Below, one piece after another: positions 38,601-49,748 of a stretch of 64,000 bases of DNA. The notes under the pieces were generated by a model that made no database searches, was not told the DNA's origin, and saw only the letters and a list, made by a program, of their open reading frames with translations. This stretch comes from Plutella xylostella. Lineage: Eukaryota > Arthropoda > Insecta > Lepidoptera > Plutellidae. Positions within the stretch are counted from its first letter, which is position 1. Each line of letters starts with the position of its first letter. The position numbers and the translations under genes were made by a program. Location of the stretch: NCBI RefSeq assembly GCF_932276165.1, contig NC_063992.1, positions 4,350,001 through 4,414,000 on the forward strand. Reading direction: 5' to 3'.

Positions 38601-39096
38601 CCACGTACCTAGAAGTACATGACTTACCAAATTACTTACGTGCAGAGTTCTTTGACTTTGTAATGATCACAAAAAAAAACTCGTGTGATAGGTTTATCTT
38701 TTATTTTTATATTTTAGTTTGTTTTTATATAATATAAAAAATCTTTTTCTTATATACACTCACGGGCAAAGAAAAGGTTCCACTGAGAAAAGCACCAAAT
38801 TACTTCTAAACGAAAAAGGCTAGCTTAATGCCGTCTCCTGCAACATTGAAGTACATTTAACAGAGCATCAGGATATTACCAACTAAAACCGGTAATATTT
38901 TGTTCCAATTTTAAATTAAATCTTTAAAAAATTTGGGGTCGTTTGTTGACGTAATTTTATGAGTGGAACTTTTTCATTGCCCGGCAGTGTACATCACTGT
39001 ATTGAATATATTATGTCTAATCATAATAAATTTCTTAAATAAGTACTTACTTATACTCATCCATAGTGACAAGAACACTGCTCCAATTAACAACAT
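29602..39096 (-). CDS. CLIP-domain serine protease (PAP/Easter type)
   Basis: Seven coding exons: 39096-39051, 37862-37654, 37279-37090, 35565-35457, 34576-34389, 30370-30278 and 29915-29602. All are GT-AG with matching phases, giving 382 aa. Residues 1-17 are the signal peptide. One CLIP domain spans residues 20-72 (Cys 20, 30, 36, 61, 71, 72). A Pro/Ser/Arg-rich linker leads to an activation site after Arg126 (DR / IYGG). The S1 domain has the full triad His172 (TAAHC), Asp234 (DDIAL) and Ser329 (GDSGGP). Asp323 in the S1 pocket predicts trypsin-like cleavage. Cys118 should tether the linker to Cys254, and Cys201-Cys206 is the extra loop pair typical of prophenoloxidase-activating proteases and Easter. 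Length and single CLIP domain match lepidopteran prophenoloxidase-activating enzymes. Likely role: a secreted haemolymph zymogen in melanization or Toll signalling. The substrate is inferred from family. Confidence 0.93.
30675..32897. mobile_element. Fold-back element in protease intron 5, split by repeat
   Basis: The left arm (30675-30977; TAGTCCAGTCAA, later AGTCCTGACTCCTAGGTGAT) is mirrored by the right arm (about 32595-32897, ending TTGACTGGACTA). Arms are about 300 bp with scattered differences. The spacer holds the second composite repeat (30994-32450) plus about 140 bp of its own sequence. Non-coding, probably a non-autonomous DNA transposon. GTA occurs on both outer flanks but is a weak target duplication. 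Confidence 0.75.
30994..32450 (-). mobile_element. Composite interspersed repeat, copy 2 (inverted)
   Basis: A minus-strand copy of 14098-15578, collinear from TAGCTGTTGCCCGCGAGCTT to the GACA microsatellite, with only scattered substitutions and small indels by eye. It includes the same nested MITE (31913-32073) and tRNA-like head (about 31168-31246). It lacks the terminal 200 bp of copy 1. It lies within the fold-back element in protease intron 5. Confidence 0.8.
32959..33964 (+). pseudogene. 5'-truncated LINE, reverse-transcriptase C-terminal part
   Basis: The open frame (ORF 32900-33922) codes for the C-terminal part of a non-LTR retrotransposon protein. Visible pieces are LKPNPSKTESCAF (RT thumb region), LPKYLGITLDRSLTYRKNCE, WGASPQVLRTSGLALAFSVG, EYACPVWGRSAHAK, IAPPDVRR and a terminal CLCEAPQTMVHLTSCPAC Cys/His stretch. 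The RT core with YADD is absent. The insertion is bounded by an exact 11-bp duplication, AGAGGATTACA, at 32948-32958 and 33965-33975, and ends in a GAA microsatellite tail. The first about 19 codons of the frame are host intron. It lies antisense to the protease gene, in intron 5. The uninterrupted frame suggests a recent insertion. Confidence 0.88.
35268..35436 (+). repeat. Interspersed repeat, short copy in protease intron 4
   Basis: It starts TAGCTGTTAACGCGAGCATC, passes through ACCAAATTTCATTAAAATAG and a CA microsatellite, and ends TTTATAATATTAGTAGGAT, 20 bp from the exon 4 donor at 35456. It is the same family as 19727-19970. Confidence 0.65.
35600..36125 (+). repeat. Degenerate moth repeat remnants in intron 3
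   Basis: Two partial units share CCCTTCCTTCATTGGAAG / CCTCCCTTCTTTGAAAGG followed by ACCC(A/G)TGCCCT. The motifs CCGCACTAGGCCAGCGTGG and GTCCAGCAGTGGATGATTA are common in lepidopteran repeats. Boundaries are unclear. Confidence 0.4.
38755..38991 (+). mobile_element. Tc1/mariner-type MITE, copy 1 (protease intron 1)
   Basis: The ends CACTCACGGGCAAAGAAAAG and CTTTTTCATTGCCCGGCAGTG are inverted and flanked by TA, the target duplication of Tc1/mariner elements. It is about 235 bp with no transposase, and ends 60 bp from the exon 1 splice donor. It is related to 43970-44200 and 51260-51498. Confidence 0.75.
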
Positions 39097-39515
39097 TTTG
39101 CACAACACAAAAAATGCTTTTGACTATAACATTTATTCACTAAACTGTTGTATTGCTCTTATGTGTTATGTACACTAAGCATAGGTATATCTATTTTTAT
39201 TCTTGAGGCGATAAATGCGATGATATCTGACCATCGCCTCACATATACTGAGCCTTGAAGGTCAACATAAATATATTTATACCGACGTAAACTTAAGCAG
39301 AGAGGTACAAGTTATACCTACCTATATGTATTACTTATGTATTTTAAGGAAAGAAAACATTGTGCATTGGTTGGTACCTTTTAGCTACCTGAGAGTTCTG
39401 TGACTTCAGTAATATGCACCAAATAATAATAATAAAAAGATACGAATAAAAACATTTGACTATCTATTATTTAATGCCCACTTAAGATGATATTAAGAGA
39501 AATTTATGCTTGTAC

Positions 39516-39785
39516 AGTCGTCGAAATATAATAGGCCCGTTTGGAGAGTAGAGTAATTTGACAGCTACACACATAAATTTGCTATCTACTCGTGATTTAC
39601 TTGATGAATTCCATTAAAAGACACATAATCTGGCTTATTATTTAACGATCGAAATAATAAATAAGAGCTTTTGATCCATCAAAAGTTACTTTATTGCTTA
39701 GCGTTTCAATGATTTTGATTTGACACTAGCTGTCATCCCATACATTTTGTAGCTGTCCAAACGGGCCTCGTAATTTTCGACGACT
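39516..39785. mobile_element. MITE upstream of the protease gene
   Basis: AGTCGTCGAAA, then AGGCCCGTTTGGA, at the left and TCCAAACGGGCCTCGTAATT, then TTTCGACGACT, at the right form a terminal inverted repeat of about 32 bp. It lies about 420 bp 5' of the protease start codon, close enough to be within its regulatory DNA. Confidence 0.7.
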
Positions 39786-40520
39786 TTAAACACAACTTAA
39801 TATATTGTATGTAGTAATTATAATATAAGAACACTCACTTGGTAAAAATATAAAATATAGGACGGCTCGTCTACAAACACTTCCAATGCGTCATTCCTGG
39901 GTTTACCCGCGAGGCGAATGATAAGTTTCCTCTATGTTCTTGTTTATAACTTAATTATTTTATAAAACCCATTAATTAATTTAACTTATTATGTTATTTA
40001 CGAAGTATTTTGGGGTTTTTGAATTTGTACAGCATGCTTGCAGTTCAAAATAAATGTTTAAGTACCTAATGTTATATTTTTATAAAAGTACCTACTATCT
40101 ATATTCGATGTCCTTCATATTTCGAACATTAGAAAGGATTGGGTTGGGATATCCCCCACAAGGTATTACCTACAATCTATTTACTTGTGGTCAAGAAAAA
40201 ATAAGGAAATACGTTTCAATATTTACGTAGGTAGGTACGTATTTGTACCTAAATACCTAATACCCTACGAAAGAATGGTGTGTTATGATAATATGATTAT
40301 GAGTTTTAGTATCTGTCTTTTACGTTGCGATGTAGTAGCTACTAGCTACGATTACGGTGGCCTGATCTTAGTGATCTTTCTAACTAGACGAGACTAATCG
40401 AAAGTATACTTAACAATATTTCATACGCTCGTTTTTTTTTAAAGAACACAAAAAAAACACACAATCCGTAAATTAGTCCGCTGCACGACATGGGCAATCT
40501 GGACAATGTGGACATGGAAA
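39786..40520. other. No gene seen
   Basis: Intergenic AT-rich sequence; a 70-codon frame at 40185-40397 has no recognisable features. Confidence 0.5.
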
Positions 40521-40528
40521 CTCGGGAC

Positions 40529-41026
40529 TAGGGCATGCAATACCGGAACTATTTTCAATACCGGTATTGAGTTCCGGTATTGCAACTCAATACCGGGATC
40601 CCGGTATTAATACCGGTATTAGATTTCCTTGTAATAAATGGCATATATTGTGATTAAAGGTCGTATAGGTCAAAATAAAACGAGAAAAAGCAATGAAATT
40701 CAGTTTTTTGTAATAGATTTTTACGAGAATTGAGTATTAGTTTAAATTTTACAATAAAAATTTTTTTTTACATCCAGTGTCCGTTTACGCATGGACAACA
40801 GTAGATATCAAACGGCCGAAAACTGCATCAAACGGTTGGAAACAAGTGCGCTTTCACAGTACATAGGAATACTATATCTTAATCGCTTTATTATAGCCTA
40901 AAAAAGTCCGATTCCGGTATTACTTTAATACCGGTATTAACTTTCAATACCGGTATTGAAAAAAGCGTGAATTTTGTCCCTAATACCGGTATTACGAATA
41001 CCGGTATTGCGGTATTGCATGCCCTA
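40529..41026. mobile_element. hAT-like non-autonomous element, 8-bp TSD
   Basis: The perfect 17-bp terminal inverted repeat TAGGGCATGCAATACCG is flanked by an exact 8-bp duplication, CTCGGGAC, at 40521-40528 and 41027-41034. That is the target length of hAT transposons. Both subterminal regions are packed with the palindrome AATACCGGTATT and its partial forms (at least eight between 40558-40620 and 40912-41012). The 498-bp element has no coding capacity; the frame at 40891-41073 is chance. Confidence 0.85.
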
Positions 41027-41138
41027 CTCGGGACCCTCATCACAATAGTCAGAGTTACTAAGCACTGTGCCATCCGGTCGTCAATTTATGCGTTTGAGCT
41101 CATTTTACTTGAGTAAGTAATTGTTTAAATAAAATTTT

Positions 41139-41304
41139 ATCAAAGGTATTGATTTACTGATTTTATAGGTAGGTATAATTGAAATTAAATGAAAAGAACT
41201 AGCTTTTGGCACGAGCTTTAAAAGGTTTTATCATTTGCAATTATACCAATGACGTATATTACCTATTTCTATAAAACATACATCAGTAAATCAATACCTT
41301 TGAT
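41139..41304. repeat. Small fold-back repeat
   Basis: ATCAAAGGTATTGATTTACT followed by GATTTTATAG is mirrored by CTATAAAACATACATCAGTA through CCTTTGAT. The arms are about 26 bp with an indel, around a 100-bp centre. Confidence 0.55.
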
Positions 41305-43544
41305 CCTTTAAAACATTTACCTACCTTATTACGTGGATAGTCGAAGTCGAAATGTAAACTCAGAAACACTCGTTCGAAAAGACGTGCCTGCACGATTACT
41401 ATAGGCAACATGTCACAAATCTTCAGAATACAAAACTATATCATCTTATTTTTTCTGAAAAAAATACGTAGAGGTATCTGAGGTATACAATACATAATTT
41501 TATTTGTTAATTAATTACACATTATGTACAAATCTCCGATTGTATTGAATGTTGTAGGCACCAATAAGAGCAAGTAATGATGGTAGTAACCTATCATTAA
41601 AAAATAACTTAAGTAGGTACTAGACACAAAAAACATGCTTACCTATAGACGAATTAAAAACATGAAATGTTTTTTACACGCGAATAAAATTAAAGACCTT
41701 TCTTTTTTTTAAAGTCAAAAAATCTAAAGCATGAAAGTCACAACGAAACATTTTCTTCTGTAAATTTAATTTCCGATCTGACCTCACCTCGGTCTAGCCA
41801 ACAACAACCGCACACGAGATTTATAAAACAATTTCTGAACAAATCGTACTGTAGCCAGAGAGGCACGTTTTCAATCGTAACATCGGACTTGACTGTTTTG
41901 TTGAGATTTTGAAGCTACATTAGGAGAAAATTTCTGTGATCCGGATTGAGATGCTATTTGTATATTCTTTTATTGCCACAAAAACTTCCTAGGTACGGTA
42001 AAAATAAAATGGTGATGACCACACATAGGTAAGACAAATACTTTGGGCCTAGGACATTTATATATTTTGAATAGTACATAAGTGAAACATTCATACTCTA
42101 TGAATACACTTATAATGTGCCATATGCATCTTAAAATTAAATTGTCTAAGCTGGTAGGTTATTCGGATCAACAAAAAAAAAACTGGGACCAGTACCACAA
42201 AGCTTTCTTTACCACTGACTAAGGGGACATGTCCGGTAAAAAAATAAGCTCACCTTACCAACATGTGCATACAACTTAACTCCAAGAGGCAATAATTCAA
42301 CATCATTCTTCAGCATCAACGACAGTGGGTGTCAGGGCCGTTATCGATGGCATCTAAATATTATTTATTGGCGACGTGCAATGCCCACCGTCCTGACACT
42401 CCTAGTATTTGCTCCGAGACTTGTCTAGTCATGATATATGGGATCCTGGTACTTAGTCTACAGTTGAAAGAAGCGATTTAGTCGTGTTTTATTTATAACA
42501 AGGCAATATGATCAGAGTTTTTTTTTTAAGTAAAAGAACGGTTAAATTGCATCTGTACTGTTCTCGTTTAGCTGATAACCAGTTAGGTTTATGTACAATT
42601 TCTATCAAATGAAATGCCAAATAATTTTGACTAGATCTTTACCCAGATACGAGTACATTAAGAAGAATCCTTCAACTCCCGTATCAGGCAGCTTCCAAGT
42701 AGTTGCGTCCACTAAAAGCTTTTGTCAGACGAATGTTTATTGAAATTAATGACAGTTGTCCAGCGATCGGATGGCGGTTATCTGTCTTGTGAAATAGATT
42801 CGCAATACGCGTCCACCTCGCTTGTTTGTTCAATGCTACGAATGTGACCCCTCATTATCTTAACCAATGCGCTCCTCTTCTGAGCGTCATTAAGTTGATA
42901 GCAATGGTTTAGGGTTGCACGCGTCACTTTTTTTTTCTTAAAACTTAAGAATCCTTTACTTACAGATTACCATCCATCGGACACATAACTTTTGGGAAGT
43001 TAATGGAATAGAATCATTATGGTTACATTTTCATTTTCAGGTACCTAGTATCTTTAAGTAGGGTTTGGGCCATAACTATAACTTATGGCTCTTTTATCCT
43101 TCAGAATCTGTCAACATTTTATTAAGTTTGTGAGTTTGTTTTTTTAAAAATAGGTACTTTTTTATAACCTCCCATTTCCTCTCATGATCCAATTTTATTT
43201 TAAATTCAAATTTGTGGCAACCCTAAAACCACTATTGGCAGCACTGGTGGAGGCAGCAAGCGGAACCGCGGGAAATAGGAATCATTATTTAACGTCAATG
43301 TTAAACCTGATTGGCTGAGCAAATGGGCCGGTAATGATGCTGTCCAATCGATGCAGTCACGCCGTAAATTATTGCCTGTGCTGTTCGAAATTTGAAAACT
43401 TTATTTGCATTTTAAGGGAAGCTTAAAACAATTATTTGTTAAAATTCAAAAAAAATATTAAGTAGGTACCAACCTATACTTTTTCTGTTAAGTAAAGTTA
43501 AAATAAGTTATTCTGTATTTAACTATTTACATTTTATAATTTTC
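41305..43544. other. No gene seen
   Basis: AT-rich intergenic sequence without a recognisable exon, RNA gene or clear element end. Confidence 0.5.
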
Positions 43545-43553
43545 TGCAGCGAT

Positions 43554-44724
43554 GCGTGTTTTGAAACTATACAAGGCCAGAACGCACCCATAGTGTACTA
43601 GCACTGTATAGTTTCAAGTGAAAAAAATATTATTTGACTTTAAAATATACACGATTTGTGCGTACTAATCGCGTATACTTTCAAGTTGGGAATTACTGAA
43701 TCGTTCTTGAAAATATACATTGCTAATACGCACATTGCTTGATTCGCGTACTTGTCGCATATAATTTGTACCTACATGCTGATTCTGATTTACTTAACTA
43801 TTTCGGTAAATGTACATGACTACAATTTACTTGTTCTGCCTGTCATACTTATAGAATGTTAATAAATAAAGATGAACAAGCTCTAATTTGATTGATAAAT
43901 TGATATTTATAGCAATCATGCTTGCAAGTAAGAATCTTATTATTTATATGAATTAATAGTAATACCTACTACACTCACGAGCAATGAAAAAGTTCCAGTG
44001 ACGATAGCTCCTGAACGGAAAAGACTAGCTTAATGAAGCCGTCGGAAATATTAAAGTACATTTAAGAGCGCATCAAAATATTATTATAACCAACTAAAAA
44101 CGTTCATTTTGATCAAATTCTAAATTAAATGTTTTAAAAAATTGCGGTAATTTGGTGTTGACTTTTTGCTACTTGGACTTATTTATTGCTCGTGATTGTA
44201 GTAGGTATTACAGACCTATAATAATCAAGTTTTGAATTCACCGTTATTGTCTTTTATGAATTGTTCTACACCCTCTTCTCTTTTAGTATTTACAACAGTT
44301 CTACAGTTTAATTTAAATCAATTTACTTTTTAACTGTACGATGTAAACAAAAAATACGTTACGAAAACAATGCCAAGTGCGGAATGATGATGCAATGTTT
44401 AGAAAGCAATAGACTAATTACTATTTCGCATGAAAGAAAGAGAGAGCAACAATTCAAAAGGGCTACCTGGTAACTAATCATGTATAGTTTCAAGTTCTTG
44501 CATTGCCGCTTGGCACTTGAAAATATACACGATTAGTACGCAGTGGTAACTGCTGCAGTATATTTTCAAGCCATAATTTTGGCCCAACTTACTTGAAAAT
44601 ATACGCGATTAGTGCGTAATGGCCTTGTATACTTTCAAGTAAATCATGGCACCATTTTAATTTGAAAATATACGCGAGCAGTCCCAGCCTCTGCGTTCTG
44701 GCCTTGTATAGTTTCAAAACACGC
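43554..44724. mobile_element. 1.17 kb TIR element, 9-bp TSD, subterminal motif arrays
   Basis: The ends are a perfect 33-bp inverted repeat (starting GCGTGTTTTGAAACTATACA), flanked by an exact 9-bp duplication, TGCAGCGAT, at 43545-43553 and 44725-44733. Within about 160 bp of the left end and 250 bp of the right end are about twelve copies of TTGAAAnTATAC in both orientations, several followed by CGATTAGTGCG. The 9-bp duplication fits Mutator-like transposons, but the end sequence is not one I recognise. A Tc1/mariner-type MITE (43970-44200) is nested in the centre. No transposase frame is present, so it is non-autonomous. Confidence 0.85.
43970..44200 (+). mobile_element. Tc1/mariner-type MITE, copy 2 (nested)
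   Basis: It starts CACTCACGAGCAATGAAAAA after TA and ends TATTGCTCGTGATTG before TA. It is inserted inside the 43554-44724 element. The outer flanks AATACCTAC and GTAGGTATT are themselves inverted. Confidence 0.75.
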
Positions 44725-44733
44725 TGCAGCGAT

Positions 44734-47194
44734 ATCAACCCCTACACAATAACTAATATTATGATACCACAAAAAAACATTCCTAATCGCAATGAAATTC
44801 CAATTTCAAATAAGCCTTCTTGTGTGCGTGTACAAATCCTTTATTCAATACATCAATGAAATCGAATCCCCGAGCGCTGTCCCTTACTAATGAGATGGCA
44901 ACACAAATTGATACCAAAACATAAAATATGTCCTCGTCAAAACACCGCAGCCTATTTACCGGGAAAACTCAATCCATTTACGTCTCCGCATAAAAACCCG
45001 GGGTTTAGAGAGTAAGATAAAAAATGTTGTGAAAACCCGAGTTTATTTAATATCTCCTGGTAGACATCAAACGAGTCTGTCTCGTTGGAAATATTGAAGT
45101 TTGACGGGCGGGTGCCGGCTGATGGCCCCTACATTATTGTGGAAATGGCTTTTACGACGTCTTCGATGTGGAATGATGAATGAACTTGTAAATAACGCTG
45201 TTTGCGTGTCCATTTCAGATTTCAGTCCGTTGTTGGATACGTGGGATGATATTTTTACAATAAAATTCTGACTAGAGGTGAATGAAAAATCACCCCTAGT
45301 CAATGCACATATGGTTACAGTAGGTATTACAGCACCCTGTAGATAATTTGTACGAAATCCTTCCCATGCAGTACCTGCTCCTAATTAACCATTTTATCCT
45401 AAAGGTTTATACCTACATCAGATCTGCTGAGGTAAAATAAATCTCATATAAACCCCGATTTTTCCCATCTTTTACACTTATTCCCTTCAAAACAAAGGGA
45501 TAATAACGTTTCTATCCAATTACTTCTGACACCAGGTGCTAGGATCGCAGCAATTAAAAGGAGATATTACATTTAGGGTCCTTTCACTTCACCTCCTATA
45601 TCTTTGTAGCTCTTTATAGCGGCATAAAGAATGCTGACGTAGTAAAGTACGACAAACATGGGGTCTTGGTACGGACCAGGAGCGCATGTTTCTGCTGGCA
45701 TGTATGGCCGTTTAAGTTTGTTTATTGGTTTGTTAAATTTATTTTGTTGGTGTATCTGGACGACACACTTGCTCAATTGGTTCACTTTGCTAATTCACGG
45801 TACATTGGGAGTTTGTGTTCGAATTAAGTGTTGTGAATGGTTTGTGTCTTGACCTAGAAATATAATATAATATCTGCTTGCATGCAGGTAGTGGACAATT
45901 CTACTATAAGTATACTAAATAGACACAACGGCTAAATAATTTCAATTTTGTAAGTAGGTACATACGAGTAAGTATAATTATTCAATGCATTCTTTAACGA
46001 AATAGTATTTTTGAAATTTTATCATGTTATTGAAATAATTTAGACTAGCAAGATGATATACATGTATCGACTTGGATTCCAGAGATTCATAAGCTTATGT
46101 TCAGCGGGACATAAAATGGAATTAATAAGGCTATTTCAGTAAGCGATACTGCAGACATGGTATCGACCTCAGTCGTACAAAGCTGCTGAGATTTATACGA
46201 TGATATTGAAACTTATCGATATTAAACTTTATGTGAAATCCCCGCAAATCTCAAATTTTACACGAATTTAAATTTGAGAGCTCCTTCTTCGTTTTTGTGT
46301 ACGAGAATATTTTTAAAAGTCCAAATATGTAATAAGTGAAATTTCACTTTTATTGATTTCAATTTAATATTATCTGTTAACTGTTTTACCTGTGAAGGTG
46401 CTTTTTATATTTCTGAAAATATTCAAGATTTATTTAGATATACTTAGGTATATATACATCGATATTTTACGTTTATTCAAAACGAAGTGCTACCAAAACA
46501 TAAGACGGCCGTTTGAAGGGAAAGTCCTTTATGGAGACATAAGGGCTGTTACAGGAAATTCAAATACGGTCGTTCTATCTGCACTAACTATAAAAGTAAA
46601 AAGAACCCCCCCCCCTATGTAGCCAGACTCCGTAAATCCAGCACTTTGATTGCCCATCAACGTTTTGGGCACTCAAAAATCCATTTGAAAAATACGTGTT
46701 TTATACTAGGATCTCATAAAAGAATTGGCTTTTTACGGAAGGGGTGGATTTACTTAGTTACGCAGTAGCTTATCGCTGCCATAGAAGCATGAATAATAAT
46801 TAAAAATTACGATGAAGAGAAGAGTTATGGCCTGATAATGATGTCTTATAGAACGTAATTAAAAAATAATCGCTTTGTTTGATAACATTTCACGTAAAAA
46901 TCGATGCATAAGATTTTGTATTTTGTACTTATGTTAAATAATGTAATTATGTATTTACAAGTCCTCCATACTTTCATAGCGATAAAGGCAAAGGCCTCCC
47001 CTTTTATCTTCCACACCTTTCGATCCTGTGCAGTTGTGCACCCTCAGCCCAGTTATTATCAAACCTATAAGTGAAAATAATATGCATACTATACATAGTG
47101 TGTCTCATTTAACTCATTACCTACGTAAATAACTATTTCAGTTGGAATAACTAAAAAAATTATGATACAAAGAAAGGTATGATATTAAGGGTAT
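44734..47194. other. No gene seen
   Basis: Frames at 45067-45303 and 45573-45852 lack domains or splice context. A C-run at about 46607-46615 is the only low-complexity feature. Confidence 0.45.
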
Positions 47195-47345
47195 GTTCCA
47201 GTATGTCTGAATAATGGCTACCTGTAAGTTACAAGATAATAATATGCTGTCACTCTATGTAATTAGACTTTAGACAGTCTCAGCATGTCTTTCATTCCAT
47301 AGGTATAAAACTTAGTCGTTATCGAAACATTGTGAAACAGGCACT
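47195..47345. mobile_element. Diverged MITE related to 12076-12224
   Basis: The TGGCTACCTGTAAGTTACAAG and ATGCTGTCACT segments and the right end ACATTGTGAAACAGGCACT align with the better-preserved copy near 12.1 kb. The arms now pair poorly. Confidence 0.5.
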
Positions 47346-49394
47346 AAGTATACCTATGTAGCTACTATATCTACCTAATATATGGCAATCTCATATGAAA
47401 CGTGATACCGCACAGAGTGATATAACTTCAAATAAGCAATAAAACGTTGTTATTGTTTTCAGCCACAAGCATGGCATTCTCTTTATATTACCGAGGTTAG
47501 TTTTAATCGCTTTTCATAACCATTTTCAGTGGCAATAATAATTAAATCCTAGTCTAAACTGTGGTAGGGGAGACTCAAGTTGATGCGAATCTCCGAAAGT
47601 TTGTTTGCATTTTACATCAAAACACATTATGGAATAACTACTGATGTGTTTTTGAATAGACGCTTATGTGTTATGGCGGCAGTAAGGCATAAAGACATTA
47701 GTGTGTTATGCTTCGTATTATTGCTGTGATACATTTATTGTAATTGGCTTTTCGTTAAGATAGGGGGCGAGGACGATGAAATGTTTATATGTATTCTTGT
47801 GCATGTTTATAATAATGAATAGAATTCTGTAATTTATTCCTGTACTTAGGTCCTTTTGTCCAAATTACATCCATCATAGTTATTTATTTATTTGATTTGT
47901 AAGTTGGGAATTAACTACCTTCTCAATTTTGCATATTCGATAGTATCAATTGATAGAGATCATTCTGTAGTAATAAGATATGTTTGACTATGCTGGCTTC
48001 CTCTGATAATAACAGTAAGTACAAAAAACGCCTGCAAAAATATTACAGGCAAATTACGCGTCGTTGTGAAACTGAATGATGTCATCTCACAGGGGCAGGC
48101 ATGACGTCATCTGCAAGACCCGTGGATAGGGGAGACTGCCCTGGATACAAAGTGAGTCAACAGGCCACGCCCTAAACTGGGTGAAAATTATGGTACTTGA
48201 TCTGCTAGGAAGACGGGGAGTGCTAAACATAGATAGGTAGACACATAGATAATAGGTATTCTTTAAGTACTTACACAAGAACAAGGACTCAGCTAACGGT
48301 CCAATGTAGGTTTATCTGAATCGATCGAGGAGTGAAAATCGACTCTTTGTATGGCGCAGAGCTATTTCAGTCCCTATACCGCTCTGGGTGACGACTCTCT
48401 CGCGCCATACAAGTTCGCGTTTACTCACCACTGCTCAAACGGATTGAAAACTCGCACTCCCTCCCCATGCTGGACTTATAACACGTATAAGTACTAACTA
48501 CGTACTTACATATACCTACCACAAATCTACTAATAGAGCGTGAATGAATGCCAGTCTAGTCTTCGTTAGATAACTGAAGCACAGTAAAGTAAAAAAATAA
48601 ATAGTAATTTCGCAGACAAATAGACGTCGATGAAAGGAGTGGCTCGTGGCTCGAAGCGGCGCAATCACACAGATTAAAGAGACCGTTCGTTTCCAACTGA
48701 TAACCAGCAGTAGTATAGGAGCTACAGTTTGGTATACACAAAATGTGTATACCGAACTGTAGCAACCCTCTTAGTTAATGTATAAAAAATATAAAGTCAT
48801 TTATGTTACATACAACGCCCATTTTCTTCAAGATCTCATCTAAATCGAAATTCATTTGGTAGGTACTTCTCGTCAACCTAGACCAATTAAATTTGGCAAT
48901 TAACGGTTCTATCAAATTATAATTTGTTTTAAAAACAAGGTAAGTAATGTGTGCTTACCTAAAATATTTTAGTAAATGGTACGAAACCCTACAGTATTGT
49001 GGCCGGTTTTTTAATTTATTTTGATTTGTTTAGTCACTATCTTATTAGGTAATGTAATGACAAATATTTATCAGCCAGCCAGCTCTCAGACTATAAAGTT
49101 TTCCACTGAGGGCTAGATTAATACAGTAAGTAGCAACTAACCACAGTAAGGGCTGTAAGTCTATCTGGTTTAGGTAGTTATAAATCTCTGCGCTACTTCG
49201 CCGAATTTATAGGCGACAGTACCTTCAAGGAAAAGTTTCGAGACTGAGAATTTCGAAATTCGAGATAAATTTGGTATGGTAATTACCGTAAAGGCTTTAT
49301 TAGTTCGTAAGCCTAAGCGATGGAGGAATTAGTTGAATTAGTTGTTGATAATCCCTTGTATAATAAACTATCACACTGGAAAGAAATATATTTC
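47346..49394. other. No gene seen
   Basis: Contains a short perfect-type hairpin at 48721-48763 and an uncharacterised, less AT-rich segment at 48090-48260 that looks like an old retroelement fragment. No exon is recognised. Confidence 0.45.
48721..48763. repeat. 20-bp inverted repeat, 3-bp loop
   Basis: GCTACAGTTTGGTATACACA, AAA, then TGTGTATACCGAACTGTAGC; one G-T-type mismatch. A tight hairpin of unknown meaning. Confidence 0.7.
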
Positions 49395-49498
49395 TAAAAC
49401 TCAAAAGTTGCTTAGAATGACCCCTTTGGTCACCTCCTTTCGGCTTACTAGACATGGAAGTAGAAAAAGGTATATCTTTGCTTTTGCATCACCCTGTA
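49395..49498 (+). repeat. Half copy of the CCTGTA-ended palindrome family
   Basis: AAAAGTTGCTTAGAATGACC, CCTTTCGGCTTACTA and GCATCACCCTGTA match the right half of the elements at 18689-19200 and 57714-57976. The left half is missing. Confidence 0.5.
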
Positions 49499-49748
49499 TG
49501 CTCATAAAACAAAGGTAAAGTTCATACGCCTCTCTGTTAGTTTATCAAATAAAGAGTTAGTTCAGTAATGAGGTGCAATTCCTTAATGGTTCGCATGCAC
49601 TGAGAACCTGTAACCATGTTACGGTAGACCTATACAGGGCTAGGCTAGCCAGCCAATTTTCCTAAATGGCTTCCCTCGAATGCTTACATTTGGACCCGTA
49701 TGACCATTTGGTAAATATATTTAGGTACATAACTAGATTAGACACAAA

